Assembly: GCA_963828755.1 (NCBI GenBank)
Contig: CAWHFY010000022.1
Coordinates: 147,528-211,527 of the forward strand
Source of the DNA: WHSW01 sp963828755
GTDB lineage: Bacteria; Actinomycetota; Thermoleophilia; Solirubrobacterales; 70-9
Reading direction: 5' to 3'
DNA length: 64,000 bases
Shown: positions 7,523-16,541 of the stretch, one piece after another
Layout: every line of letters starts with the position of its first letter
Position numbering within the stretch: position 1 is the first letter of the stretch
Made by a program: the position numbers and the translations under genes
Notes under the pieces: model-generated
The model's input: only the letters and a program-made list of their open reading frames with translations
The model's database searches: none
Told to the model about the DNA's origin: nothing

Positions 7523-9068
7523 GGCGGGGCCGGCGGTGGAGCCGAGCCTCGACCGCGCCCGTGAGCTGGCCCGTTCCGCGAACGTAATCCCGGTCTCCTA
7601 TCGCTTCGTCGACGACTGTGAGACGCCGGTCTCGGCGTTCCTGAAGCTGCGAGAGGCGTTCCCGGGGCCGTCGTTCCTGCTCGAGTCCGCCGAGCAGGGG
7701 CGGCTCGGGCGCTACTCGTTCCTCGGCTTTCGCCCGCGCCTGGAGCTGCGTTGGGCCGACGGCACGATGACCCGCACCGAGGACGGCGAGCTGACCAAGA
7801 GCGCGGCCTCCGACCCCTACGGCGCGGTCGCCCAGACGCTCGCCGAGTTCCAGGTCGCCGAGCCCGAACGCCTGCCGCCGTTCGCCGGCGGCGCGGTCGG
7901 CTTCTTCGGCTACGACCTCGTGCGCACGGTCGAGCCACTCGCGGAGCCGAACCCGGACCCGCTCGGGCTCCCCGACCTGGCGCTGATGGTCTGCGAGCTC
8001 ATGCTCGCGTTCGACCATCTCCGCCACGAGGTCACGGTGCTCGCCTATGCCTTCTGCGAGGACGAGGCCGTGGTGGCCGACGCCTACGACCGGGCCCTCG
8101 GGCTGATCGACCAGGTCCGCGCGTCGCTGCGCGGGCCGGTCCCGCCAGCCCGCCAGCGCCCCGAGCAACGAGCAGCGAGCAACGAGGAACGAGGAATGCC
8201 GATCGGCATCGAGGACCCGGCGATCGCCCCATGGACCTCCAACCTCACTCGCGAGCACTTCGAGTCCAACGTCGCCCGGATCGTCGAGTACACGCACGCC
8301 GGCGACGCATTCCAGGTGGTCCCGTCGCAGCGGTTCAGCGCCCGGGCCGCGGTCGAGGCGTTCTCGATCTACCGCGGCCTGCGCACGGTGAACCCCTCTC
8401 CGTACATGTACTTCCTGGAGTTCGGCGACTTTCAGATCGCCGGCGCCTCGCCGGAGCCGCTGGTCAAGGTCAGCGGGCGCCGCGCCGAGACGCGGCCGAT
8501 CGCCGGCACGTACCCACGCGGGTCGAACGAGGAAGAGGACCGTGCCCAAGCGAAGGCGCTGCTCGACGACCCGAAGGAGCGCGCCGAACACGTGATGCTC
8601 GTCGACCTCGGCCGCAACGACCTCGGCCGCGTCTGCCAGTACGGCACCGTCTCGGTCGACGAGTACATGGCCGTCGAGACTTACTCGCACGTCTTCCACA
8701 TCGTGAGCCAGGTCTCGGGGACGCTGCGCGATGGGATCACGGCGATGGACGTGCTGCGCGCGACCCTGCCCGCCGGGACGCTTTCGGGCGCACCCAAGGT
8801 CCGCGCGATGCAGATCATCGACGAGCTCGAGCCTCACAAGCGCTGCTCGTACGGAGGCGCAATCGGCTACCTCGGGTTCACCGGCGACCTCGACACGGCG
8901 ATCCACATCCGCACGGCGGTGGTCAAGGACGGTCTCGTCCACGTCCAGGCCGGCGGCGGCACGGTGGCCGACGCGAAGCCGGACTACGAGTACAGAGAGA
9001 GCGTGTCGAAGGCGAAGGCGATGTTCGAAGCCGTGGCGCTTGCCGAGGGGCAGAGCGAATGGGGGTAG
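7506..9068 (+). CDS. trpE: Anthranilate synthase component I
   Basis: Converts chorismate to anthranilate with TrpG. The 520-residue protein has the N-terminal regulatory domain with tryptophan-binding L-L-E-S in F-L-L-E-S-A, and the C-terminal chorismate-binding domain (R-P-I-A-G-T, L-V-D-L-G-R-N-D-L-G-R, G-A-P-K-V-R-A-M). Between the domains, residues about 220-231 are encoded by in-frame GAGCAAC heptamers. I start at the ATG inside the hisIE end because the conserved sequence begins soon after. A perfect inverted repeat follows the stop, then the trpG-trpD fusion. Confidence 0.95.
   Translation: MAVAAEAGPAVEPSLDRARELARSANVIPVSYRFVDDCETPVSAFLKLREAFPGPSFLLESAEQGRLGRYSFLGFRPRLELRWADGTMTRTEDGELTKSAASDPYGAVAQTLAEFQVAEPERLPPFAGGAVGFFGYDLVRTVEPLAEPNPDPLGLPDLALMVCELMLAFDHLRHEVTVLAYAFCEDEAVVADAYDRALGLIDQVRASLRGPVPPARQRPEQRAASNEERGMPIGIEDPAIAPWTSNLTREHFESNVARIVEYTHAGDAFQVVPSQRFSARAAVEAFSIYRGLRTVNPSPYMYFLEFGDFQIAGASPEPLVKVSGRRAETRPIAGTYPRGSNEEEDRAQAKALLDDPKERAEHVMLVDLGRNDLGRVCQYGTVSVDEYMAVETYSHVFHIVSQVSGTLRDGITAMDVLRATLPAGTLSGAPKVRAMQIIDELEPHKRCSYGGAIGYLGFTGDLDTAIHIRTAVVKDGLVHVQAGGGTVADAKPDYEYRESVSKAKAMFEAVALAEGQSEWG
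8163..8197 (+). repeat. Tandem heptamer repeat inside trpE interdomain linker
   Basis: Five units: GAGCAAC, GAGCAGC, GAGCAAC, GAGGAAC, GAGGAAT, translated as E-Q-R-A-A-S-N-E-E-R. It sits between the regulatory and chorismate-binding domains, where extra sequence is tolerable. Confidence 0.85.
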
Positions 9069-9116
9069 TTCGTCACTCGTCATCCGTCTCTCGAGCGCCG
9101 AGCGACGAGTGACGAA
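9069..9116 (+). repeat. 13-bp inverted repeat between trpE and trpGD, right half made of heptamers
   Basis: TTCGTCACTCGTC at 9069-9081 is the exact complement of GACGAGTGACGAA at 9104-9116, leaving a 22-base loop. The right side contains GAGCGCC, GAGCGAC and GAGTGAC (9093-9113). The stem starts directly after the trpE stop and ends 6 bases before the trpG start, so in RNA it would hide the ribosome-loading region. No U-tract follows, so it is not a standard terminator. Confidence 0.75.
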
Positions 9117-9122
9117 GCCAAA

Positions 9123-10730
9123 ATGCACTGCCTGGTAATCGACAACTACGACTCCTTCACCTACAACCTCGTCCAGTACCTGGGCGAGCTCGGGGCGGAG
9201 GTCGAGGTCGTGCGCAACGACAAGGCGACGGTCGCCGAGTTGCTCGCGCGCCGGCCGGACCGGCTGGTGATCTCGCCGGGACCGTGCACCCCGGCCGAGG
9301 CCGGGATCTCGATCGAGGCGTCCCGCGTGTTCCCGGAGGCGGGGATCCCGACCCTCGGCGTCTGCCTCGGCCACCAGGCGATGGTCGAGGCGTTCGGCGG
9401 GCGGACGATCCGCGGCGAGCCGATCCACGGCAAGGAGGCCGAGATCGACCATGACGAGAGCGGGGTGTTCGCCGGGCTGCCGAACCCGCTCCGCGGCGGG
9501 CGCTATCACTCGCTGATCGCCGACCCGGAGTTGCCGGGCGAGCTCGAGCGGACCGCCTCGCTGGGCGACGTCGTGATGGCCGTCCGCCACCGCACCCTGC
9601 CGGCGACCGGAGTTCAATTCCATCCAGAATCAGTCCTCACTCCGGACGGCAAGCAACTCCTCGCCAACTTCCTTGGCGGCGGCGGCGAGCGCACGGCGAT
9701 GCCTAACGAGATCCTCACCCGAGCCATCGACGAGGTCGCCTCCGGCAGCCACCTGACCGCCGACCACGCGTCCGCCGTGCTCGACGAGGTGATGGAGGGC
9801 CGCGCCGGCGAGGTCCAGACCGGCGCCTTCCTGATCGCGCTGCGGGCCAAGGGCGAAACCGTCGCCGAGCTCGTCGGGCTCGCGCGGACGATGCGCCGGC
9901 TCTCGGCCTCGGTCGAGACCCGCCGCCACGACCTCGTCGACACCGCGGGAACCGGCGGCGGCCCCTCGACGTTCAACATCTCGACCGCGGCGGCGCTCGT
10001 CGCCGCCGGGGCGGGCTGCGCGGTTGCCAAGCACGGCAACCGCTCGAGCACCAGCCGCTCCGGCTCGGCAGACCTGCTCGAGGCGCTCGGGGTGCAGATC
10101 GACCTCGGGCCCGACGCGGTCGCCCAATGCGTCGAGCAGATCGGCTTCGGCTTCATGTTCGCCCCCCGCCACCACGCGGCGATGAAGCACGTCGTCCCGG
10201 TGCGCAAGGAGCTCGCCGTGCGGACGATCTTCAACTTCCTCGGGCCGCTCACCAATCCCGCCGCGGCCGAGCGACAGCTGCTCGGCGTCTCCGACCGCCG
10301 CTACCAGGAGACGATCGCGGAGGCGCTCGTCGGGCTGGGCTGCGAGCGCGCCCTGGTCGTCTGCTCCGACGACGGCGTCGACGAGATCAGCGTCGCCGAC
10401 CGCACGCGGGTGATCGAGGTCGCCGACGGCGGCACGGAGGAGTGGTTCGTGACCCCAGAGGACCTCGGGATCGAGCGCGCGGATCTGACCACGATCGCCG
10501 GGGGCGAGCCGGCCGAGAACGCGGCCGTGGTGCGCGCGGTGCTCGACGGCGAGCCGGGACCGGCCCGCGACGTGGTCGTCCTCAACGCCGCCGCCGCGAT
10601 CCTCGCCGGCGGCGGCGCCCACGATCTGCCGGCGGGTGCCGACCGCGCGCGCGAGGCGATCGACTCGGGCGCCGCGCTGGGCGTCCTCGAGCGGCTCGTA
10701 CGGCTGAGCGGCGAGCTGGCGGCGCGATGA
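9123..10730 (+). CDS. Anthranilate synthase component II - anthranilate phosphoribosyltransferase fusion
   Basis: One 535-residue chain. Residues 1-about 188 are TrpG, the glutamine amidotransferase supplying ammonia to TrpE: N-Y-D-S-F-T-Y-N-L, nucleophile C81 in G-V-C-L-G-H-Q, and H167-P-E. From about 193 it is TrpD, transferring anthranilate to PRPP: D-T-A-G-T-G-G-G at 273-280, K-H-G-N-R-S, and R-x-E-L-x-V-R-T-I-F-N-x-L-G-P-L-T-N-P. The junction is a short glycine-rich linker (G-G-G-G-E-R-T-A) without a stop; an internal ATG (M193) could allow a separate TrpD. No frame break is needed to explain the fusion. Confidence 0.94.
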   Translation: MHCLVIDNYDSFTYNLVQYLGELGAEVEVVRNDKATVAELLARRPDRLVISPGPCTPAEAGISIEASRVFPEAGIPTLGVCLGHQAMVEAFGGRTIRGEPIHGKEAEIDHDESGVFAGLPNPLRGGRYHSLIADPELPGELERTASLGDVVMAVRHRTLPATGVQFHPESVLTPDGKQLLANFLGGGGERTAMPNEILTRAIDEVASGSHLTADHASAVLDEVMEGRAGEVQTGAFLIALRAKGETVAELVGLARTMRRLSASVETRRHDLVDTAGTGGGPSTFNISTAAALVAAGAGCAVAKHGNRSSTSRSGSADLLEALGVQIDLGPDAVAQCVEQIGFGFMFAPRHHAAMKHVVPVRKELAVRTIFNFLGPLTNPAAAERQLLGVSDRRYQETIAEALVGLGCERALVVCSDDGVDEISVADRTRVIEVADGGTEEWFVTPEDLGIERADLTTIAGGEPAENAAVVRAVLDGEPGPARDVVVLNAAAAILAGGGAHDLPAGADRAREAIDSGAALGVLERLVRLSGELAAR

Positions 10731-10731
10731 C

Positions 10732-10737
10732 TACCCT
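10732..10737 (+). promoter_or_regulatory. Possible -10 box upstream of trpC
   Basis: TACCCT ends 9 bases before the trpC ATG, just after the trpGD stop. It may be an internal leaderless promoter within the operon. Confidence 0.35.
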
Positions 10738-10746
10738 GATCTGCGC

Positions 10747-11568
10747 ATGAGCAAGCTCGAAGAGCTCGTGGGGGCAGCGCGGGAGGACGTGGCGCGGCGC
10801 AAGCGATCGGTCTCGGCCGAGGACCTGCGCGCCGCCGTCGGCACCCTCTCCGGCTCGCGACCGTTCAGCGAGGCGCTGGTGCGCCCGGGGCTCTCTCTGA
10901 TCGCGGAGTTCAAGCGCCGGTCCCCGAGCGCCGGCGACATCGCTTCAGGGGCGACCGTCGCCGAGATCGTCTCCGCCTATGAGCGGGCCGGTGCCGCGGC
11001 GCTCTCGGTGCTCACCGACGAGCGTCACTTCGGGGGTAGCCTCGACGACCTGCGCGCCGCCCGCGCCGCGTGCGGGTTGCCGATCCTGCGCAAGGACTTC
11101 ATCGTCGACCCGTACCAGCTCTACGAGGCCGCGGTCCACGGCGCCGACGCCGTTCTGCTGATCGTCGCCGCGCTCGACGACGAGCTCCTCGGCTCCCTCT
11201 ACGAGGAGGCGCGTCTGCTCGACCTCGACTGCCTGATCGAGGTCCACGACGAGCGCGACCTCGAGCGCGCGCTCGAGCTCGACGCCGACGTGATCGGGAT
11301 CAACAATCGCAACCTCGCCGACCTCTCGGTCGATCTGGCGACGACCGCCGAGCTGATCACCGACGTCCCCGCCGGGAAGACGGTGGTCTCCGAGTCCGGA
11401 TACGACCGCGCCGAGCAGCTCATCGAGCTCGAGCGAATCGGCTGCGACGCGGTCCTGATCGGCGAGACGCTGATGCGCTCAGGCGATCCTGAGGGCGCCG
11501 TCCGCGAGCTGACGATGGACGAGGAGCGCACCCGCGAGCACTACATGGATCGCGCCTCCGAGGGCTGA
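10747..11568 (+). CDS. trpC: Indole-3-glycerol phosphate synthase
   Basis: Forms indole-3-glycerol phosphate in tryptophan synthesis. The 273-residue TIM barrel shows I-A-E-F-K-R-R-S-P-S, L-T-D-E-x-x-F-G-G, P-I-L-R-K-D-F-I-V-D, I-E-V-H-D, I-N-N-R-N-L and V-S-E-S-G-Y, all hallmarks of TrpC with catalytic Lys and Glu present. It lies 16 bases after the trpGD stop; the rest of the pathway (trpF, trpB, trpA) resumes at 15.9 kb. Confidence 0.96.
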   Translation: MSKLEELVGAAREDVARRKRSVSAEDLRAAVGTLSGSRPFSEALVRPGLSLIAEFKRRSPSAGDIASGATVAEIVSAYERAGAAALSVLTDERHFGGSLDDLRAARAACGLPILRKDFIVDPYQLYEAAVHGADAVLLIVAALDDELLGSLYEEARLLDLDCLIEVHDERDLERALELDADVIGINNRNLADLSVDLATTAELITDVPAGKTVVSESGYDRAEQLIELERIGCDAVLIGETLMRSGDPEGAVRELTMDEERTREHYMDRASEG

Positions 11569-11661
11569 TCCGGGCCGTTTCGCCGCGTCTGCGGCCACTT
11601 CTTAGTCGCGCTTACGGTTCGCGTTAGCCGTCTTTAGGAACGCCCGGCCAACCTCGGGCGT

Positions 11662-12862
11662 ATGAAGAAGCTTCTCAAGACTCCATTCGCCTCCGCGCTC
11701 GCGGGGGGAGTCGTCGTCGCCGTCCTCGGCCTGGTCGCCATCGGCACCGGGCTCGTCGACGCCGGCGGCGACTCGACGACCACCACGACCACCGTGCCCG
11801 CCGACACCGCGCAGACGGCGCTCGCCTCCAACGACCAGGGCAAGGCGCTGAGCGTCAACCAGATCTACAGCGAGGACTCGCCCGGCGTCGTCTACATCAC
11901 CGCCGAGCAGAAGGCCCAGTCGACCCCGTTCAACCCGTTCGGCCAGTCCCAGGGCGGGACCGCGACCGGCTCCGGGTTCGTGATCGACAACGAGCGGCCA
12001 CATCCTCACCAACAACCACGTCGTGGCCGGCTCCGACAACGTCACCGTGCGCGTCGGCGGCGAGGACGGCCAGACGTTCGACGCCAAGGTCGTCGGCAGC
12101 GATCCCTCGACCGACGTCGCGGTGCTCGCGGTCGACTCCGGGTCCGACCAGCTGCAGCCGCTCGAGCTCGGCTCGTCCTCCGGCGTCAAGGTCGGCGATC
12201 CGGTGGTCGCGATCGGCAACCCGTTCGGGCTCGACCGGACCGCGACCGCGGGCATCGTGTCCGCGGTCCAGCGCCAGATCAGCGCCCCGAACGGGTTCAC
12301 GATCGAGAACGCGATCCAGACGGACGCGCCGATCAACCCCGGCAACTCGGGCGGCCCGCTGCTCGACTCCGAGGGCAAGGTCATCGGGATCAACTCGCAG
12401 ATCGAGTCCGGCGGCCAGTCCGAGGGCAACGTCGGGATTGGCTTCGCCGTCCCGATCGACACCGCCCAGGAGATCGCCCAGCAGCTGATCGCCGATGGCT
12501 CGGTGCAGCACGCCTTCATGGGCATCAGCGGCGCCGACCTCACGCCGGACATCGCGAACGTCCTCAACCTCGATGCCAACAGCGGCGCGCTCGTCCAGGC
12601 GGTCGTTCCGGGCAGCCCCGCCGACAAGGCCGGGATCACGGCGGGCGATGCGACGATGACCGTAGGCGGCCAGCGGATTCGCGCCGGCGGCGACGTGATC
12701 ACCGCGGTCGACGGCAACCCCGTCGCCGGCATGGATGACGTGATCGCCGCGGTCGACGCCAAGCAGCCCGGCGACTCACTCCAGCTCACCCTGCTGCGCG
12801 GCGGCAACGAGCGGACCGTGAGCGTCGATCTCACGGACCGCCCGGCGCAGGCCGGCGGCTGA
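11662..12862 (+). CDS. HtrA/DegP-family trypsin-like serine protease with PDZ domain (frame break near 11,990)
   Basis: Envelope quality-control protease. The start gives a membrane-anchor helix (about residues 9-32) and a Thr-rich stretch, then the protease domain: L-T-N-N-H-V-V with the catalytic His, a T-D-V-A-V-L Asp, and G-N-S-G-G-P-L with the catalytic Ser, followed by a PDZ domain (G-A-L-V-Q-A-V ... G-D-V-I-T-A-V-D). The frame changes after V-I-D-N-E: one extra base near 11,990-11,995 separates it from G-H-I-L-T-N-N-H. With that base removed the protein is about 400 residues. It stands between two trp blocks; no SD or clear promoter was found in the 93 bases upstream. Confidence 0.88.
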
Positions 12863-12888
12863 CCAGACGTTCGTGGAACCCGGGCGGG

Positions 12889-12910
12889 CGGGCCGGCATC
12901 GACCGGCCCG
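12889..12910. terminator. Possible bidirectional terminator hairpin
   Basis: CGGGCCGG pairs with CCGGCCCG across a CATCGA loop. It lies between the convergent htrA and pruA stop codons. There is no U-tract on either strand, so support is the stem and position only. Confidence 0.4.
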
Positions 12911-12925
12911 TTCGCTCGTCCTGGT

Positions 12926-14503
12926 TCAGCCGCGGTCGGTCTCGAGCCCGTGTCGCATGGTGTTCTCGGTGATCACGCGCGACCGGGTGAACTGGCGCAG
13001 GTAGTCGGGGCCGCCGGCCTGCGCGCCGATCCCGGAGAGCCGGTTGCCGCCGAACGGCTGGCGGGCGACCATCGCGCCGGTGGTGGAGCGGTTGACGTAG
13101 AGGTTCCCGGCCGGGACCGAGGCCGCGACGAGCTCGATCGCCTGCGGGTCGCGTGAGAACAGCCCGGCCGTGAGCGCGAACGGGAGCGAGTCGATCAGCT
13201 CGAGGCCGTGCTCGACGCCGTCGATCTGCTCGATGCTGAGCAGCGGCCCGAAGATCTCCTCGCGCAGCGCGGCGGAGTCGGGCGCCAGGCCGCTGACCAC
13301 GGCCGGGGCGGAGTACCAGCCGTCGCCCGGCACCTCACGCGCGGTGGTGGCGATGCGGCCCGCCGACGCTGCCTCCGCCCGGTAGCGCTCGACGCGATCG
13401 CGGGCGGCGGCCTCGATCAGCGGCGGCACGTCGGTCGCGAAGCTGTCGGCGGGACCGACGACGAGCGCATCGGTCGCCCCGGCGAGGCGCTCGAGCAGCT
13501 CGTCGGCGACCGCCTCGTGCGCGAGCACGCGCGACGCGGCCGAGCACTTCTGCCCGCCGTAGGCGAACGCTGACTCGACGATCGCCGGGACCGCGTCGTC
13601 GAGGTCGGCGTCGGCGTCGACGATGACGCAGTTCTTGCCGCCCATCTCGGCGACGACCCGCTTCACCCGATCCTGGCCGGGCTGTGTATCCGCGGCGGCC
13701 CGGACGATCTCCAGCCCGACGGCGCCCGAGCCCGTGAACGCGATCAGCCCCACCCGCGGGTCGCGGACCAGCGCGGCGCCGGCGTCGCCCTCGCCAGGCA
13801 GCAGGCCGAGCGCGGCCGCCGGGACGCCCGCATCGTGCAGCGCCTCGACCAGCGCCAGCGAGCAGCCCGGCGATTGCTCGGCGGGCTTCAGGACAACCGA
13901 GTTGCCGGCGGCGAGCGCCGCTGAGGTCATCCCCGCCGGAATCGCGAGCGGGAAGTTCCAGGGCGAGATCACAGCGGCGATCCCGACCGGCTCGTAGCGC
14001 ATCGTGTTGCGCTCGCCGGGTGCCTGGGCGAGCTCCGGCCCGCGGTCGAGCGCCGCCGCACCGAGCGCGTAGTACTCGAGGAAGTCGATCGCCTCGCAGA
14101 CGTCGGCGTCGGCCTCCGGCCACGGCTTCGCGCACTCGCGCACCTCGAGCGCCGCGAGCTCGGCGCGACGGGCGCGCAGGGTCGCGGCGGCGGCGCTGAG
14201 GACCGCGGCCCGCTCCGCGCCGCTTCGCCCTCGCCACGCGCCGAGACCCCGCTCCGCGGCATCGACCGCCCGGGCGGCGTCGGCCGCGCCGGCAAGCCCG
14301 GCGACCGCGACCACCCGCTGCGGCGCGCCAGGGTCGGTCGACTCGAGTCCGGTGACGGCGCCGCGCTCGCCGTCGATCAGGATCGGCACCTCGAGCGGCA
14401 GGCGTGGCTCGAGCTCGGCGAGCGCCGCGCTCAGCCGCTCGCGCTCGGGGCCGCGGCGCAGCTCCAGCGTCGGCTCGTTGCGGAAGGTCGCCGCTTCGCT
14501 CAC
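12926..14503 (-). CDS. pruA: L-glutamate gamma-semialdehyde dehydrogenase (delta-1-pyrroline-5-carboxylate dehydrogenase)
   Basis: Second step of proline catabolism, oxidising glutamate semialdehyde to glutamate with NAD. The 525-residue aldehyde dehydrogenase shows S-P-W-N-F-P-L-A-I, V-L-K-P-A-E-Q, F-T-G-S-G-A-V-G, E-M-G-G-K-N, catalytic Cys in Y-G-G-Q-K-C-S-A-A-S and E-I-F-G-P, then N-R-S-T-T-G-A-M-V-x-R-Q-P-F-G-G as in P5C dehydrogenases. The GTG start overlaps the proline dehydrogenase stop (GTGA). The frame stays open upstream over that gene, but homology starts here. Confidence 0.95.
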   Translation of the reverse strand: MSEAATFRNEPTLELRRGPERERLSAALAELEPRLPLEVPILIDGERGAVTGLESTDPGAPQRVVAVAGLAGAADAARAVDAAERGLGAWRGRSGAERAAVLSAAAATLRARRAELAALEVRECAKPWPEADADVCEAIDFLEYYALGAAALDRGPELAQAPGERNTMRYEPVGIAAVISPWNFPLAIPAGMTSAALAAGNSVVLKPAEQSPGCSLALVEALHDAGVPAAALGLLPGEGDAGAALVRDPRVGLIAFTGSGAVGLEIVRAAADTQPGQDRVKRVVAEMGGKNCVIVDADADLDDAVPAIVESAFAYGGQKCSAASRVLAHEAVADELLERLAGATDALVVGPADSFATDVPPLIEAAARDRVERYRAEAASAGRIATTAREVPGDGWYSAPAVVSGLAPDSAALREEIFGPLLSIEQIDGVEHGLELIDSLPFALTAGLFSRDPQAIELVAASVPAGNLYVNRSTTGAMVARQPFGGNRLSGIGAQAGGPDYLRQFTRSRVITENTMRHGLETDRG

Positions 14504-15870
14504 GGCGCCGCCAGCAGCTCCTCGACCGGGGCGCCGCTGTGGTGGGCGCGCAGGAACGAGTCGTTGGACGAGTTCTCGAGCAGCCGTCGGACCAGGTAGG
14601 CCATCCCGGCGACCAGATCCCCGACGGGGCAGTAGCTGCGCACCCGCAGCCGGTCGGCCCGCAGCGCCTCCGCGAGCTCGTCGCCGAGCCCCCGCAGCAC
14701 CTGCAGCTCCAGGTCGCGGTCCCGGCCGCCGCGGAGGCGGTTGTAGGCGATCGCGTGAGCGACCGAGCGCAGGTTGTGGCTCGCGATCTTCACCCGGACC
14801 GCGGGTCGCGCGTCGAGGAGCGTCCTGGTGAGCGCCTCGAAGTTGCGGTCGCAGTCGGCCTTGTCCTCGAACACCGGGGTGCTCCAGCCATGCTGGCGCG
14901 CCTCGACCACCTCGTGGTCCCAGTACGCGCCCTTGACCAGCCTCACGACCAGCGGCGACGCGCGCGGCGTTTCCCGTGCCCACGCGAGCAGCCGCTCGAG
15001 CTGCTCGGGCGAGTCGCGCAGGTACGCCTGGAGGACGACCCCGGCGGACGGCCCCTCGGCGAACTCGGGCTCGGCGAGCAGGCCGAGCACGAGGTCGGTC
15101 GTCGTTTCGATCGAGTCGACCGACTCCATGTCGACGTGCAGGTGCGCGCCGCGGTCGCGGGCCAGGGCGAGCAGCGACCGCAGCCGCACCGCGGCGTCCT
15201 CGCGCCCGACCTCGGGCGCTCGCGGTCGCATCAGCGGAGTTAGCGCGGTGACCTTGACCGAGAGATTGACCCGCGGCACGGCGCCGGCCGAGTCGCGCTC
15301 CAGCCACTCGCGCTCGGGCCAGCGGGCGGTCGCTTTGCCCAGGGTCTCGAGTGCTTCGCGGCAGCGGTCGGCGTAGCGGTCGGCCTCGGCGGCGGTTACG
15401 GTCGCCTCGCCGAGGAGGTCGACCGAGCTCGCGATCCCGCTCTTCCAGAGCCGCTCGAGTGTGCCGAGCGCCGCCGCCGGGCTCTCGCCGACGATGAAGC
15501 GATGGGCCATGTGGCGGACGCCCGCCGCCGTCGCCCGGCCGAGCGCCTTGCGCCCGGCGGCGCTGTCGGCCAGACGCAGCGCCGCCTCGATCGAGGGCGG
15601 TCGCTCGTCGACCTGATCGAGGTACGCGACCAGGTGCGAGCTGAGGTCGTCGACCGAGCGGCACGCCGGGGTGACGTCGACGAGCCGGAAGAGAGCCGCC
15701 GAGAGCTGCTCGTCGCGCGCGGTGAACTGCATCGCCTTCTGGTCGAGCGAGCGCAGCGGGTGGCGGGCGGGGGAGGGAAAGCGGCCGGCGAGGTCACGGC
15801 CGATCCGCTGGATCTCCGCCTCGAGCTCGGGCGGCGGCGAATCAGGCCCCCCTGATCCGAGTGCGACCAC
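14500..15870 (-). CDS. Proline dehydrogenase
   Basis: FAD-dependent first step of proline catabolism. The 456-residue protein has the PRODH barrel features N-L-S-V-K-V-T-A-L, H-V-D-M-E, V-V-L-Q-A-Y-L-R-D, L-V-K-G-A-Y-W-D, K-I-A-S-H-N, and the C-terminal R-R-L-L-E-N-S-S-N-x-S-F. It is followed by pruA with a GTGA overlap, so the pair is one operon delivering P5C to the dehydrogenase. The GTG start is 23 bases from the divergent trpF start, with shared -10-like sequence between. Confidence 0.94.
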   Translation of the reverse strand: MVALGSGGPDSPPPELEAEIQRIGRDLAGRFPSPARHPLRSLDQKAMQFTARDEQLSAALFRLVDVTPACRSVDDLSSHLVAYLDQVDERPPSIEAALRLADSAAGRKALGRATAAGVRHMAHRFIVGESPAAALGTLERLWKSGIASSVDLLGEATVTAAEADRYADRCREALETLGKATARWPEREWLERDSAGAVPRVNLSVKVTALTPLMRPRAPEVGREDAAVRLRSLLALARDRGAHLHVDMESVDSIETTTDLVLGLLAEPEFAEGPSAGVVLQAYLRDSPEQLERLLAWARETPRASPLVVRLVKGAYWDHEVVEARQHGWSTPVFEDKADCDRNFEALTRTLLDARPAVRVKIASHNLRSVAHAIAYNRLRGGRDRDLELQVLRGLGDELAEALRADRLRVRSYCPVGDLVAGMAYLVRRLLENSSNDSFLRAHHSGAPVEELLAAP

Positions 15871-15876
15871 GATCCC

Positions 15877-15883
15877 TACGCTA
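15877..15883. promoter_or_regulatory. Overlapping divergent -10-like boxes between proline dehydrogenase and trpF
   Basis: TACGCTA reads TACGCT on the + strand (11 bases before the trpF ATG) and TAGCGT on the - strand (7 bases before the proline dehydrogenase GTG). Only 23 bases separate the two start codons. Confidence 0.4.
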
Positions 15884-15893
15884 CTCCGACCTG

Positions 15894-16541
15894 ATGCGAG
15901 TCAAGTTCTGCGGCATTACGACAGTCGAGGATGCGCGCGAGGCGGTCCGTCTCGGCGCCTGGGCGATCGGCCTCAACTACTGGCCGCAGAGCCCGCGCCG
16001 CTGCGACCCGGGTACCGCGGTGGCGATCAGCGCCGAGCTGCGGCGCAAGGCGATGCTGGTCGGCGTGTTCGTGAACGCGTCGCTCGATGAGATCGCGACC
16101 GCGGCCGAGGACGCGCAGCTCGGGGCGGTGCAGCTGCACGGCGACGAGGGGCCATCGTTCTGCCAGGAGGTGGCGCGCCGCACCGGCTGCAAGGTGATCA
16201 AGGCCATGCGGGTGCGAAGCGGCGCCGACGTGCGTGCCGCCGAGACGTTCCGCACCGACTACCACCTGCTCGACGCGCACCGTCCCGAGACGCCGGGCGG
16301 CACCGGAGCGAGCTTCGACTGGGTGTTGACCGCCGAGCGCAATTCGACCGTGCCGATGATCCTGGCGGGCGGGCTGACGCCCGACAACGTCGCCGAGGCC
16401 ATCGAGATCGCCAGTCCTTACGCGGTCGACGTCGCCAGCGGGATCGAGGCTGCGCCGGGGGTCAAGGACCACGCGCTGATGGCGAGCTTCGCGGAGGCGG
16501 CCGGGGTCAGGCTGCCGGCGGCCCCCGGGACCCTGCCGTGA
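15894..16541 (+). CDS. trpF: Phosphoribosylanthranilate isomerase
   Basis: Amadori rearrangement step of tryptophan synthesis. The 215-residue TIM barrel has K-F-C-G-I-T at the N-terminus with catalytic Cys, G-A-W-A-I-G-L-N, V-G-V-F-V-N, V-Q-L-H-G-D-E, L-L-D-A, A-G-G-L-T-P-D-N-V and V-D-V-A-S-G-I-E. I use the ATG directly before R-V-K-F-C-G; earlier in-frame codons run into the divergent gene. The stop overlaps the trpB start (GTGA). Confidence 0.95.
   Translation: MRVKFCGITTVEDAREAVRLGAWAIGLNYWPQSPRRCDPGTAVAISAELRRKAMLVGVFVNASLDEIATAAEDAQLGAVQLHGDEGPSFCQEVARRTGCKVIKAMRVRSGADVRAAETFRTDYHLLDAHRPETPGGTGASFDWVLTAERNSTVPMILAGGLTPDNVAEAIEIASPYAVDVASGIEAAPGVKDHALMASFAEAAGVRLPAAPGTLP

Noticed and set aside
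7503..9623. A 706-codon - strand frame opposite trpE and trpG
   Set aside because: Shadow of well supported trp genes; low-complexity composition; parts such as F-L-V-A-R-C-S-L-L are just the complement of the heptamers.
12926..15664. Apparent bifunctional PutA-like fusion on the - strand
   Set aside because: The two enzymes are in different frames and overlap by GTGA; the upstream extension of the pruA frame is antisense-like.
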